In this document: in pieces, positions 8,562 to 17,282 of the stretch
Numbering within the stretch: the stretch's first letter is position 1
Layout of the letters: every line of letters starts with the position of its first letter
Assembly: GCF_900111075.1 (NCBI RefSeq)
Contig: NZ_FOFZ01000012.1
Location: 1-64,000, forward strand
DNA from: Flavobacterium frigoris
GTDB lineage: Bacteria; Bacteroidota; Bacteroidia; Flavobacteriales; Flavobacteriaceae
Direction of reading: 5' to 3'
DNA: 64,000 bases
The notes under the pieces: generated by a model
Seen by the model: only the letters and a program-made list of their open reading frames with translations
The model's database searches: none
What the model was told of the DNA's origin: nothing
Program-made: the position numbers and the translations under genes

Positions 8562-8569
8562 CAAAAATA
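8562..8569 (-). promoter_or_regulatory. Likely -7 element upstream of fumC
   Basis: Minus-strand TATTTTTG fits TAnnTTTG. It lies 166 nt before the fumC ATG, upstream of repeat copy A. No better match was found closer to the gene. Confidence 0.4.
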
Positions 8570-8632
8570 CGGATAAATACTTTTTTATGAAAATTGAATC
8601 GGATTTTTATTGCTAAGAAAAAATAATAAACA

Positions 8633-8640
8633 TACATTTG
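8633..8640 (+). promoter_or_regulatory. Promoter of the small membrane protein
   Basis: TACATTTG fits TAnnTTTG, with TTG 20 nt upstream at 8610-8612 as the -33 element. It decides the start of the next gene: the in-frame TTG at 8638 lies inside the promoter, so translation must begin at ATG 8668. Confidence 0.65.
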
Positions 8641-8667
8641 TACTTACATTCAAAAATTCCGGAAAAC

Positions 8668-8835
8668 ATGTTTGAATTTTCACAGTACTTAGGTTTTTTA
8701 CTTTTTTTAACCATCCTAACAATGGGATTTTGGTTAATGTTTTTTTTAGTTAGTTTCGTATCCTATTGGGTAGGTGGAGCAACTTGGGAAGCATATAAAG
8801 AAAAAAGAAAAGCAAAGAAAGAACAATCAGTTTAG
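8668..8835 (+). CDS. Small single- or double-span membrane protein
   Basis: From ATG 8668 the product is 55 residues: a hydrophobic stretch GFLLFLTILTMGFWLMFFLVSFV (about residues 9-31), a short glycine segment, and a strongly basic tail (YKEKRKAKKEQSV). This should place the tail in the cytoplasm. The promoter at 8633-8640 and a terminator at 8850-8883 frame a self-contained gene. I do not recognise a family. Confidence 0.65.
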   Translation: MFEFSQYLGFLLFLTILTMGFWLMFFLVSFVSYWVGGATWEAYKEKRKAKKEQSV

Positions 8836-8849
8836 TTTGATTGACACAT

Positions 8850-8883
8850 AAAAAAGGACCCGTTTGTACGAGTCCTTTTTTTT
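8850..8883 (+). terminator. Terminator of the small membrane protein gene
   Basis: Stem AAAAAAGGAC / GTCCTTTTTTT, right after the stop codon at 8835. Confidence 0.75.
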
Positions 8884-8896
8884 ATGCCTTTTTTTG

Positions 8897-8932
8897 AAAA
8901 AAAATACGGGTCCATATTAAAACGAACCCGTA
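8897..8932 (-). terminator. Terminator of the TonB-dependent receptor gene
   Basis: On the minus strand TACGGGT / ACCCGTA closes a loop and runs into eight T residues, downstream of the receptor stop at 8967. Confidence 0.75.
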
Positions 8933-8966
8933 CTTATTGAATTAATTAACCCTATTAAATCATTTG

Positions 8967-11438
8967 TTATCCAGGAAATCCACCACCTTCTTCCTCATTA
9001 TTTTTTGGCGCATTTTTATCTCTATCCGTTTTCTTTTTGTTGATTCGGTAGGTGAATGACAAATTGAACTGTCTTTTTCTCCATTGAAATTCACTGTACG
9101 AACTTACACTTGGTAAATTAGTTTCGGATCTCATTTTTCTCGAATTGAATATATCACTTACGTTAAAAGCGATTGTTGCTTTGTCTTTCAGGATATCTTT
9201 GCTAAATGCCGTGTTGATCATATATTGACCTAAACTTCTACCTTGTGCAGTGTTGCTAGGTCCAAAGTACATTGCGCTAGCTTGCCATTCAACTTTTCCA
9301 GGTAGTGTTAAACGAGAGTTTACGCGGGAAAACCATGAAAAAGCTTCGTTATCTAGATTTTGAATAATTACTTCGTTTTGTGAATTAGTGTACATAAAAT
9401 CACCCGTTGTATTCGTGTTATACAAGTTGAAACTACTGTTTATTTTCCATTTTTTTATTGGAGAATAATTTAAAGTAAATTCAAATCCAAATTTTTGTTC
9501 TTTTCCAATGTTGATAGGCGTACTCAAAATTACTGGTGTACCATCTACAAATTCACCACTTTCATAACGTACAAATGAGAATACATCAGTTGTATTTTCA
9601 AAATACATAGAGGTGTTAAACGTTACTTTATCCCAGCGTTTGATGTATCCAATATCAAATTTATCTGTCAAAGAAGGATCTAAATCAGGATTACCTCTAA
9701 AGATATTAATATTACTTGATACGTTAGGGGTAGGGTCTAAAAAGCGACCCCTTGGTCTAGATAAACGTTTACTGTAACTTAAAGAGAGGCTGCTTTGGTC
9801 TGAAATTTCATAATTTACAAAAGCACTTGGGAAAAACTTATTGTATTTCTTATTATTGTACTCTGCTGAACCTAATAAGTTCACATCGATGTTTGTGTCT
9901 TCCCAACGTAAACCAAATAAATAAGAAAATTTATTTACTTTGAAACCATACTGCGTATAAAGAGCGTTGATTTTTTCTTTGTATTCTAATGTATTTGATA
10001 AGAAATTATCAACATTATTTCCATTATCATCAGAGAAAATATCATATGCTTTATTTAGATTATTGAAGTTTCCTTTATAACCTGCTTCAAACTGACTTCC
10101 TTCCCCAACAGGTAAAACATAATCTGCTTGAAATTGATATTGTTTTTGAACTTCATGATTGTTTGTAGTACCAAAAGTTGACTTTTCAGGAAAAGTGACA
10201 TTTACTCCATTGATCGTTGAATCATCTTTATCATTACTTTTAGAAAACGACCCATCAACCGTTAGTTTATGTCCTTTGTCATTGAAGTTCTTAATTAAGT
10301 TAGAGGAGTATTCAAAGTCTTCGCCATTGTTATTTCCGTTATTTAAACGGTAGCTAATTGAAGCGAAATCTCTATTGCTGTCAAAAGCATTGTAATTTAC
10401 TAGATCTTCATTCTTTCCGCCATTTTCTCTGTAACTAATCGCGTTGGTCCAAAAAGTAGTTGGGTTTATTGTCCATTCTACTCCAGATTTTGTGTTAATT
10501 CCGTCTCTAGTTCTTTTCGTATTTCTAGTTTCATCGATGTATTTATTGGTAGAACCGTCAGAATTGAAATATTGAGCATTAGTTAATCCTCCACCTTCAT
10601 TGGTTCTGTAACTATAACCAGTTGAAGTAAAGTAATTCAGATTTTCAGTTTTGTAATTTAAGTTTGCGCTTAAACCATAGGTTTCAGGAATTCCTGTTGA
10701 AGCGATGAACGAACCATTAAACCCTTGGTTTTTTCCTTTTTTAAGGATGATATTTAAAATTCCGGCGCCACCTTCAGCATCATAACGAGCAGATGGATTA
10801 GTTATTACTTCTACCTTGTCAATAGCATCGGCAGGAATTTGGCGCAAAGCTTCTGCCATGTTTAAGGCATTTGAAGGGCGACCATCGATAAAAATACGAA
10901 CATTATCACTTCCTCTTAAACTTACGTTTCCTTCAACATCAACAGAAACAGAAGGAACGTTTTCTAAAACATCACTTACTGTTCCGCCTTTAACTAACAT
11001 GTCCTGACCTACATTGTATACTTTTTTATCGAGTTTAATCTCGACAGTAGATTTCTCTGCACGAATAACTACTTCATTTAGTTGTGCCGCATCTTCACTT
11101 AATGAGATGGTTCCTAAATCAGTATTTGCTTTAAGCGCTTTATCTTTTAATTCTATTGATTTGAAAGAAATAAACTCAATTTTAACGGTGTAAATTCCTG
11201 GATTCACATCTATATTGAACTCTCCTTTTGGATTTGTTATTCCTCCAGCTACAACTTTAACATTTTTAGAACTGGTAAAGGTTACTGTTGCGTATTCTAG
11301 CGGTTGTTTGCTTATTTTTTCAATAACAGTTCCTGTTATCTTAATTTTTTCTCCCATTGGACCTCCTTGCTGAGAAAAACTCATAAAAAAGGAAAAAAAT
11401 AAAGTGAGCGTTAAAAAGTGTTTTAAAGAGTGCTGCAT
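8967..11438 (-). CDS. TonB-dependent outer-membrane receptor
   Basis: The 823-residue product has a signal peptide (about 1-22, ending SFSQQ) and a CarboxypepD_reg-like domain (about 30-115, ITGTVIEKISKQPLEYATV). A plug domain follows (about 120-225, including VSDVLENVPSVSVDVEGNVSLRG and the IFIDGRPS motif). The rest is a long beta-barrel of the outer membrane beta-barrel (OMP_b-brl_3) type. Such receptors import ligands with energy from TonB-ExbBD. No SusD partner is adjacent, so it is not a clear SusCD pair and the ligand is unknown. The C terminus is a charged, Gly-rich tail after the last strand. Confidence 0.9.
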   Translation of the reverse strand: MQHSLKHFLTLTLFFSFFMSFSQQGGPMGEKIKITGTVIEKISKQPLEYATVTFTSSKNVKVVAGGITNPKGEFNIDVNPGIYTVKIEFISFKSIELKDKALKANTDLGTISLSEDAAQLNEVVIRAEKSTVEIKLDKKVYNVGQDMLVKGGTVSDVLENVPSVSVDVEGNVSLRGSDNVRIFIDGRPSNALNMAEALRQIPADAIDKVEVITNPSARYDAEGGAGILNIILKKGKNQGFNGSFIASTGIPETYGLSANLNYKTENLNYFTSTGYSYRTNEGGGLTNAQYFNSDGSTNKYIDETRNTKRTRDGINTKSGVEWTINPTTFWTNAISYRENGGKNEDLVNYNAFDSNRDFASISYRLNNGNNNGEDFEYSSNLIKNFNDKGHKLTVDGSFSKSNDKDDSTINGVNVTFPEKSTFGTTNNHEVQKQYQFQADYVLPVGEGSQFEAGYKGNFNNLNKAYDIFSDDNGNNVDNFLSNTLEYKEKINALYTQYGFKVNKFSYLFGLRWEDTNIDVNLLGSAEYNNKKYNKFFPSAFVNYEISDQSSLSLSYSKRLSRPRGRFLDPTPNVSSNINIFRGNPDLDPSLTDKFDIGYIKRWDKVTFNTSMYFENTTDVFSFVRYESGEFVDGTPVILSTPINIGKEQKFGFEFTLNYSPIKKWKINSSFNLYNTNTTGDFMYTNSQNEVIIQNLDNEAFSWFSRVNSRLTLPGKVEWQASAMYFGPSNTAQGRSLGQYMINTAFSKDILKDKATIAFNVSDIFNSRKMRSETNLPSVSSYSEFQWRKRQFNLSFTYRINKKKTDRDKNAPKNNEEEGGGFPG

Positions 11439-11532
11439 TATTGCTATTTTAAGTTATGCAAATTTGACTACAAATTTTAGATATGGTTTAATGTACAAAT
11501 CACAAAAAACTGTTAAAACAAACTGCTGGTGA

Positions 11533-11874
11533 CTAAAGGAAATCCGTAATTTTATCTAACTCTCTGCCAATTATTGCTTTATCTCTTTTGATTACAATAG
11601 GGCGTTCGATAAGAATGGGGTTTTCGACCATAGCTTTTATGATTTCTTCATCGGTCATTTTTAGATTTTTAAAATTATCTGCCCAAATTTTTTCTTTTTG
11701 GCGTATTAACTCTAAAGGTTTAATGTTTAGCTTTTTTAGTAATGCTAACAGTTCGTCTTTTGTAGGAGGATTTTTTAAATATTCTATGATTTCATATTCT
11801 TTTCCAGCCTCTTCTATGAAAGCAACGCAGTTTCTTGATTTTCCGCAACGGGGATTATGGTATATTTGTATCAT
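11533..11874 (-). CDS. arsC: Arsenate reductase (ArsC glutaredoxin-type)
   Basis: The 113-residue product is a complete ArsC-family protein. It opens MIQIYHNPRCGKSRN with the catalytic Cys10 and continues to NPILIERPIVIKRDKAIIGR, which holds the conserved arginines. The family reduces arsenate to arsenite with glutathione/glutaredoxin or thioredoxin. No arsR, arsB or acr3 is nearby, so it could serve a general thiol-redox role as in many Bacteroidota. Monocistronic, downstream of nothing on its strand. Confidence 0.85.
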   Translation of the reverse strand: MIQIYHNPRCGKSRNCVAFIEEAGKEYEIIEYLKNPPTKDELLALLKKLNIKPLELIRQKEKIWADNFKNLKMTDEEIIKAMVENPILIERPIVIKRDKAIIGRELDKITDFL

Positions 11875-11985
11875 TTTATTGTTTTTTCTTTAGTAATGAA
11901 AATTAAAATAAATAAAGTATTTTTCGAAGGAACAAAAATAGACTTTGATAGTCTAATTTGGTATACATAATTAAATAAATAATAA

Positions 11986-12927
11986 ATGTTTATAGAACAA
12001 GGAGTACATTCAGAAAACAAATTTTGGAAATATTTAATTGGTTCAGCAATAATAATTACGACCTCATTTGTTGGCCAGGTTCCTTTGCTATTGGGGATAA
12101 TTTATGAAACGGTTGCAAAAGGAGTCCCTTATCCTTCGAGTACTGAAAAGTTGATGCACTTTTTTGATCCAAATTTGACTTTGTTTCTCATTCTGATTTC
12201 GTTTGTTTTTACCATGGGGGGTATCTATTTTGTAGTGCGTTATTTGCACAATCAAACGATGCTTTCCGTGACTACGGCGAGGCAAAAAATAGACTGGAAC
12301 AGGGTGTTTTTCTCTTTTTCGTTATGGTCGGTTTTTACGATTGTTTCTACTTTGATTTTTTATCAAATGAATCCAGATGATTTTTCACTAAATTTTAAAC
12401 CCGTACCCTTTGCGATCTTAGTCGTTATCGGTATGGTTTTAATTCCAATTCAGACTAGTACCGAAGAATACGTTTTTAGAGGTTATTTGATGCAGGGGTT
12501 TGCAAATCTGGCCAAGAATAAATGGTTTCCGTTAGTGATGACATCAGTTATTTTTGGCGCCATGCATCTTTCTAACCCAGAAGTTTCAAAAATGGGGAAT
12601 ATCATTTTTGTATATTACATAGGAACGGGATTGTTTCTGGGAGTATTGACCTTGATGGATGATGGAATGGAATTAGCCTTAGGTTTTCATGCTGCGAATA
12701 ATTTGGTTAGCGCCTTATTAGTAACTTCAGATTGGTCTGCTTTTCAAACACACTCTATATTTAAAGATATCTCAGAACCGCAAGCTGGACTAGACGTAAT
12801 CTTGCCGGTAATTGTAATTTACCCAATACTTTTATATATCTTTAGTAGCAAATACAATTGGACGGATTGGAAAGAAAAATTGACGGGAAAAATAAAAATG
12901 CAAGAAAATAAAAATATAATAAAATAA
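11986..12927 (+). CDS. CPBP-family intramembrane metalloprotease (CAAX protease-like)
   Basis: The 313-residue product has about eight hydrophobic segments and the three Abi/CPBP motifs: EEYVFRGYL (Glu160, Glu161, Arg165), FGAMHLSN (His194) and HAANN (His235, Asn239). This is a full set of catalytic residues. The family cleaves within membranes; bacterial substrates are mostly unknown. It lies 10 nt upstream of menE and probably shares its transcript. Confidence 0.9.
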   Translation: MFIEQGVHSENKFWKYLIGSAIIITTSFVGQVPLLLGIIYETVAKGVPYPSSTEKLMHFFDPNLTLFLILISFVFTMGGIYFVVRYLHNQTMLSVTTARQKIDWNRVFFSFSLWSVFTIVSTLIFYQMNPDDFSLNFKPVPFAILVVIGMVLIPIQTSTEEYVFRGYLMQGFANLAKNKWFPLVMTSVIFGAMHLSNPEVSKMGNIIFVYYIGTGLFLGVLTLMDDGMELALGFHAANNLVSALLVTSDWSAFQTHSIFKDISEPQAGLDVILPVIVIYPILLYIFSSKYNWTDWKEKLTGKIKMQENKNIIK

Positions 12928-12937
12928 CAGCTTAGTA

Positions 12938-13984
12938 ATGAAACAAGTAACTTATAAAAACGTACACAATCAATTTAAATTGAATGGTTTTCACCTTAAT
13001 AAAGAAGATTTATGCAGAGTATCCTACTGTTTGATAAAAGAAGGGGATGAATTTGAGAAGTCGATAGGTGATTTTTTATTAGACTGGTTTGATGATAAAT
13101 CCTATATCGATTTACAGACTTCTGGAACTACAGGTGTTCCTAAAATTATTAGAACAAACAAACAAACGATGGTGAACTCTGCCCTGGCTACGGGCGATTT
13201 TTTTGAGTTAAGACCTGGAGACAAAGCATTATATTGTTTACCCACCAAATATATTGCCGGAAAAATGATGCTGGTTCGCAGTTTTATTCTGGGATTAGAT
13301 ATCGATTTTGTCGCGCCAAGTTCACATCCATTAACAAAGAATGAAACCAAATATGATTTTGTAGCCATGGTTCCTTTGCAAGCTGAAAATTCAGTGGAAG
13401 GGTTGAAAGATGTTAAAAAACTGATTGTAGGTGGTGCAAAAATGAGTAAGTCACTTGAAAAAAGACTTTTAAAAGGAAAAACAGAAGTGTATGAGACGTA
13501 TGGTATGACTGAGACAATTACACATATTGCTGCTAAGAAAATAGGGGAGAAGGCATTTTCTATTTTGCCGAATATTCAAATTTCGCAAAATGATAAAAAT
13601 TGCCTAGTGATTGACGCGCCAAAAATTTCTACTGAACTTATTGTCACTAATGATTTAGTGGAATTAATAAATGATCACCAATTTGTTTTTTTGGGTAGAA
13701 TCGATAATGTAGTCAATAGCGGAGGAATTAAATTGATTCCAGAGCAAATCGAAGAAAAATTAGCACATGGAATTCATTCCAGATTTTTTGTAGGCGGAAT
13801 AGCAGATGCTGTTTTAGGAGAAAAATTAGTTTTGGTTATCGAAGGGGAGAAGCAAGCTTTAGCTGAGCACATTTATAGTTTATTAGACAAGTATGAAAAG
13901 CCAAAAGAAGTTTTTTATATTGATAAATTCATTGAGACAGAAAACGGAAAAATAAAAAGAAAAGAAATGTTAGAAAGTATTTAA
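12938..13984 (+). CDS. menE: o-Succinylbenzoate-CoA ligase (AMP-binding)
   Basis: The 348-residue product is a compact ANL-superfamily enzyme. It has the AMP-binding loop TSGTTGVPK (residues 61-69), YETYGMTET, and FLGRIDNVVNSGGIKLIPEQIE as the hinge and C-terminal domain. The short length and the ...AGKMMLVRSFILG segment fit Bacteroidota MenE, which activates o-succinylbenzoate with CoA in menaquinone synthesis. No other men gene is in view, so the assignment rests on family features. It follows the CPBP protease by 10 nt. Confidence 0.8.
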   Translation: MKQVTYKNVHNQFKLNGFHLNKEDLCRVSYCLIKEGDEFEKSIGDFLLDWFDDKSYIDLQTSGTTGVPKIIRTNKQTMVNSALATGDFFELRPGDKALYCLPTKYIAGKMMLVRSFILGLDIDFVAPSSHPLTKNETKYDFVAMVPLQAENSVEGLKDVKKLIVGGAKMSKSLEKRLLKGKTEVYETYGMTETITHIAAKKIGEKAFSILPNIQISQNDKNCLVIDAPKISTELIVTNDLVELINDHQFVFLGRIDNVVNSGGIKLIPEQIEEKLAHGIHSRFFVGGIADAVLGEKLVLVIEGEKQALAEHIYSLLDKYEKPKEVFYIDKFIETENGKIKRKEMLESI

Positions 13985-14073
13985 ATTTCTTTTTGATTGA
14001 AAAATCATCGAGGAAACTAGCTATGATACTTTTATAAAAAACAGAAAGGTATCACTTATTTTATTCATTTAAT

Positions 14074-14700
14074 TTATTTCATAAAACAGTAATTAAATTT
14101 TAAACCGAGTGTGTTTTCGGCATGGCCTTTCGCTACGAAGTTAGTCAGATTTAGTGATATTCCTAATTTTCTCTGGTTTGCCCTAGCAATAAAATATTTT
14201 CCAAGATATATGCCGGAGCAAGAGCCAAACTGCGCTTCCCCATTATATTCATCTATAAAACCAAGACCAATGCTATTATTTTCATCTGAAATGGCAAATC
14301 CCACGCCGGTTTCAATGCCTAAGAACCAATTTTTTCTAAGTTTAAATTGCACATTTGGTTTAAGAGTAAATAAACTGAAGTTTTTGTGCAAAGCTCTTCC
14401 TCTTGCTGTACCAGTAGTATCAGGGCCAATATCCCTTACAAACCGGTAGTCGTATTCCCCCCTAATACCCAGTTCTGTTTTTGGAGAAATTTTCTTTGAA
14501 ACTCGTACGTTAACACCAATTCCAACTCTATGTGTCCGATACATTTGAATATGAACAGGTACTGACAGATTTAAGCCACCCTCTAATAGTAGTGTTTTAG
14601 AATAATCAGGAATTGTTGCTTGTTTCTCTAACTGCTGTGCCGTAATTAAATGTGTAAATAATAGCATTGTAATTATAGATATGCCCTTTGACTTTTTCAT
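14074..14700 (-). CDS. Hypothetical secreted outer-membrane-type protein
   Basis: The 208-residue product has a signal peptide (about 1-21, ending ITAQQ). The rest alternates polar and aromatic residues (KNWFLGIETGVGFAIS, LGLKFNYCF), ends in an aromatic-rich strand, and looks like a small outer-membrane beta-barrel. No family is recognised. It is separated from its neighbours by AT-rich gaps and is likely monocistronic. Confidence 0.6.
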   Translation of the reverse strand: MKKSKGISIITMLLFTHLITAQQLEKQATIPDYSKTLLLEGGLNLSVPVHIQMYRTHRVGIGVNVRVSKKISPKTELGIRGEYDYRFVRDIGPDTTGTARGRALHKNFSLFTLKPNVQFKLRKNWFLGIETGVGFAISDENNSIGLGFIDEYNGEAQFGSCSGIYLGKYFIARANQRKLGISLNLTNFVAKGHAENTLGLKFNYCFMK

Positions 14701-14985
14701 CTTATTTATATTTTAGGATCAATATATTAATCAGTTATGATTTTAGTATTGCATAAAATAAAAGACAGAATAACTTAAAGCAATAGATAAAATTTTTGCT
14801 TTAGATGGTAGAGTAAGGTACATAAAGATAAAAAAATTATATAATAGTTGTTGATAAACAAGTGTTTAATTTAAAAATAAACAGAAATTTTTGTGATAGT
14901 GTTTGAGGAAGCTATTTATTAGACATTCAACCAGAAAAGAAGTGATTTGGCCTAATAATAGCACGGTCTTAGTTAGCACCGACTT

Positions 14986-16554
14986 CTAATTTTTTTTATT
15001 GGTTTTTAGGTCATTTAAAATCCAGTTGAGTTGTGGATCGTTTTCTTTCAGTCGGTCTTCAAGGGAAGTACTGATTTCCTTGTCAGGAAAAATGCCATGT
15101 CCTTTTATTTCGGTTTTATGATGTGGAGTCATTACCATTAATCCGATTCTGATATTTAATTTAGAATTCGGTAATTTTATGACAGGCATAAATCCCGCTA
15201 CAGTTCCGTTAAAGGCTCCGCCGGTTTCTTCTCCCACAAAAGTCACCCTTTTAGAGCTTTTCAAGTTGGAAGAAATAAGACTGGATGCCGAGAAGCTCCC
15301 TCCGTTTATCAGCACATAAATTTTTCCTTTAAAAGGATTCGTATGCACTTTATGCGGTCTTGTGTGGGTCGCATACCAGCTTTTACCTGTGTCGTCTTTA
15401 TGCACTGTCAATAGTAAATAGGAGTATAGCAGCGGTGCGTATATCGTTTTTAGGATTTTTAGGCCAAAAGAACCTCCGTTAAAATAGGCACCTTCCATTA
15501 AACTTGATTTTGAGACTACTTCAGACTTTTCCAAAAATACAAAAGTAGAGTCGACTAGGTAAGAGTATAAATCAACAATTTCATTTAATCTTCCGCCGCC
15601 ATTATCTCTTAAATCAAGAATTAGAGTATTGGATTTATAGTTCTCAATTTTGCGAAAGCTTTCTTTATAAAAAGGCCTAAAATCCCCTTTGTTAAAACTT
15701 CTAATCTTCATGATGGCAATACTGCTGTCTTTTTCCATGAAATCTAGGTTTCTGTTGTAGTTTTTCGAATCAGCATTGTAGCCATTTACTCTTTTCTTCC
15801 TTCTGAATGTTCGCGATTTTGCTCTATCAAGCGCAGTAATCCCTTTTTGGGTTTTTAGTTCTTTTTTCTTAATCGAATCGTCTTTGTAACGCGTGATAGT
15901 AATTAATTGGATGCTGTCGTTGAATTTTAAAGTATAGGTTAAGCTGTCCTTTATACCATTTTCGACAGTAAAATAAGAAGAAAAACGTTTGCCGGAAGTA
16001 CGGGTTTTTAATGTGGTATTGTAACCATCTGAACTATAGTAGTTGTTGTACTCCTCAATTAAAGCTAGTGGTTTTATGCCATTCACAGCGATCACTTCAG
16101 ATCCTGCTTTTATGCTTTTGTCGTAGGACTTATTGTTTACGACATACAATTTATTGTCAAAAAAATCAAAGTCAAATTGTGAAAATGGGCCTGTTCCTTT
16201 TTTAATAAGTGCTTTCGTTTCCTTTTTCGTCATTTGCATTGAAGCAGGATAGAGGTAGCTATGGCCTTGTCTAACTGCAGCTACTATTGGGCTTAATTTT
16301 TTATAAAATTCCAGCGGAGTAATGGGTTCTCTAATAGTTGATTTCAGACTGTCGAATTTATAATCTAACTCTTCTTTACTAATGTACCAATACAGTTGTG
16401 GGTGTAATTTTTGTAGTTTTTTATACGTAAAATCCACATCCGCTTTTAACTCATCTATGGGTATTAGAGCCTTTAAATGTGCATTGTGTTTTTTTACAGA
16501 ACTACACTGGGTAAAGTATAGGAGAATAAAAACGTATAGAAATATTTTTTTCAT
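14986..16554 (-). CDS. S41-family peptidase, lipoprotein
   Basis: The 522-residue product starts with a lipoprotein signal (FTQC, Cys17). The C-terminal half is a tail-specific protease/S41 domain. It has ILDLRDNGGG, then LINGGSFSASSL, where Ser422 is the likely nucleophile, followed by FVGEETGGAFNG. A degenerate PDZ-like region precedes it (about 110-180). S41 enzymes cut C termini of exported proteins. The site is the periplasm or outer-membrane face. It lies just after the GNAT gene on the same strand. Confidence 0.85.
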   Translation of the reverse strand: MKKIFLYVFILLYFTQCSSVKKHNAHLKALIPIDELKADVDFTYKKLQKLHPQLYWYISKEELDYKFDSLKSTIREPITPLEFYKKLSPIVAAVRQGHSYLYPASMQMTKKETKALIKKGTGPFSQFDFDFFDNKLYVVNNKSYDKSIKAGSEVIAVNGIKPLALIEEYNNYYSSDGYNTTLKTRTSGKRFSSYFTVENGIKDSLTYTLKFNDSIQLITITRYKDDSIKKKELKTQKGITALDRAKSRTFRRKKRVNGYNADSKNYNRNLDFMEKDSSIAIMKIRSFNKGDFRPFYKESFRKIENYKSNTLILDLRDNGGGRLNEIVDLYSYLVDSTFVFLEKSEVVSKSSLMEGAYFNGGSFGLKILKTIYAPLLYSYLLLTVHKDDTGKSWYATHTRPHKVHTNPFKGKIYVLINGGSFSASSLISSNLKSSKRVTFVGEETGGAFNGTVAGFMPVIKLPNSKLNIRIGLMVMTPHHKTEIKGHGIFPDKEISTSLEDRLKENDPQLNWILNDLKTNKKN

Positions 16555-16611
16555 GGTTTTTGAAAAAGGGTTTTAACTTTTTATTGTTCTAGGATGTAAA
16601 CGAGGAGCTAT

Positions 16612-17124
16612 TTAGTTTTTAACGATTACTTTTTCGTATGCTTTTCTGGCGCTTCCTCTAAAATGCACTTCTCCACAATAGCTGTAACCCGATTTTTCAA
16701 AAATAGCCATCATGGCAAAGTTATCAAAATTTGTATCTGCTTTGACGCTGTAGATATTGTTGTTTATCGCAAATTCTTCTATGAAGTTCATTAGTTTTTT
16801 GGCTAAGCCTTTCCCTAAATGATTCTCTGAAATTGCTACGCGATGAAAGACAACAAAATCACCGTGTGTAAGCCAGTTTCCTTTTATATTTTCATAGGCG
16901 GGTTCGTCGTTGATCAATACTGCAGTATAGCCGATAATAGTATCATCTTCTGTCAAAACAAATCCTGCATTTTTGTCTATGTCATTTTGTATTACGTCCG
17001 GATTTGGATAACCGTCTTGCCATTGGTCGCTACCATCTGCCTTTCTACGTGCGATCGCTTGTTGTAAAATGATCCAAATATGTGGAATTTCGGATGTTGT
17101 GGCTTTTCTAAAGTGGTAGGTCAT
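16612..17124 (-). CDS. GNAT-family N-acetyltransferase
   Basis: The 170-residue product has the GNAT fold: FRKATTSEIPHIW at the N terminus, the acetyl-CoA loop ISENHLGKGLAKKLMN, and KADTNFDNFAMMAIFEKSGY with the final strand. The acceptor is not predictable. It is 57 nt upstream of the S41 peptidase on the same strand. Confidence 0.85.
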   Translation of the reverse strand: MTYHFRKATTSEIPHIWIILQQAIARRKADGSDQWQDGYPNPDVIQNDIDKNAGFVLTEDDTIIGYTAVLINDEPAYENIKGNWLTHGDFVVFHRVAISENHLGKGLAKKLMNFIEEFAINNNIYSVKADTNFDNFAMMAIFEKSGYSYCGEVHFRGSARKAYEKVIVKN

Positions 17125-17172
17125 TAGTAAGATGATATTTTTATTGGAGGTTTTTTTGCTTATATTATGTTT

Positions 17173-17200
17173 GTGGGCAAAAGCGGGACGCTTGCACTAA
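17173..17200 (+). repeat. REP-like hairpin, GTGGGC type 1, diverged copy
   Basis: It starts GTGGGCA and forms AAGCG-gga-CGCTT. Compared with 285-318, the stem pair GAGCG/CGCTC has become AAGCG/CGCTT: both sides changed and pairing is kept. No RAYT lies next to this copy. Confidence 0.6.
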
Positions 17201-17282
17201 TGTTAAGAATTTATAGATGCTATTTTTATCAAACTTTAATTTTCTTCTCAGGTTTTAGTATGTATCGCCCAAAAGGAGTTTT

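Noticed and set aside
8638..8667. TTG start for the small membrane protein
   Set aside because: The TTG lies inside the TACATTTG promoter element.
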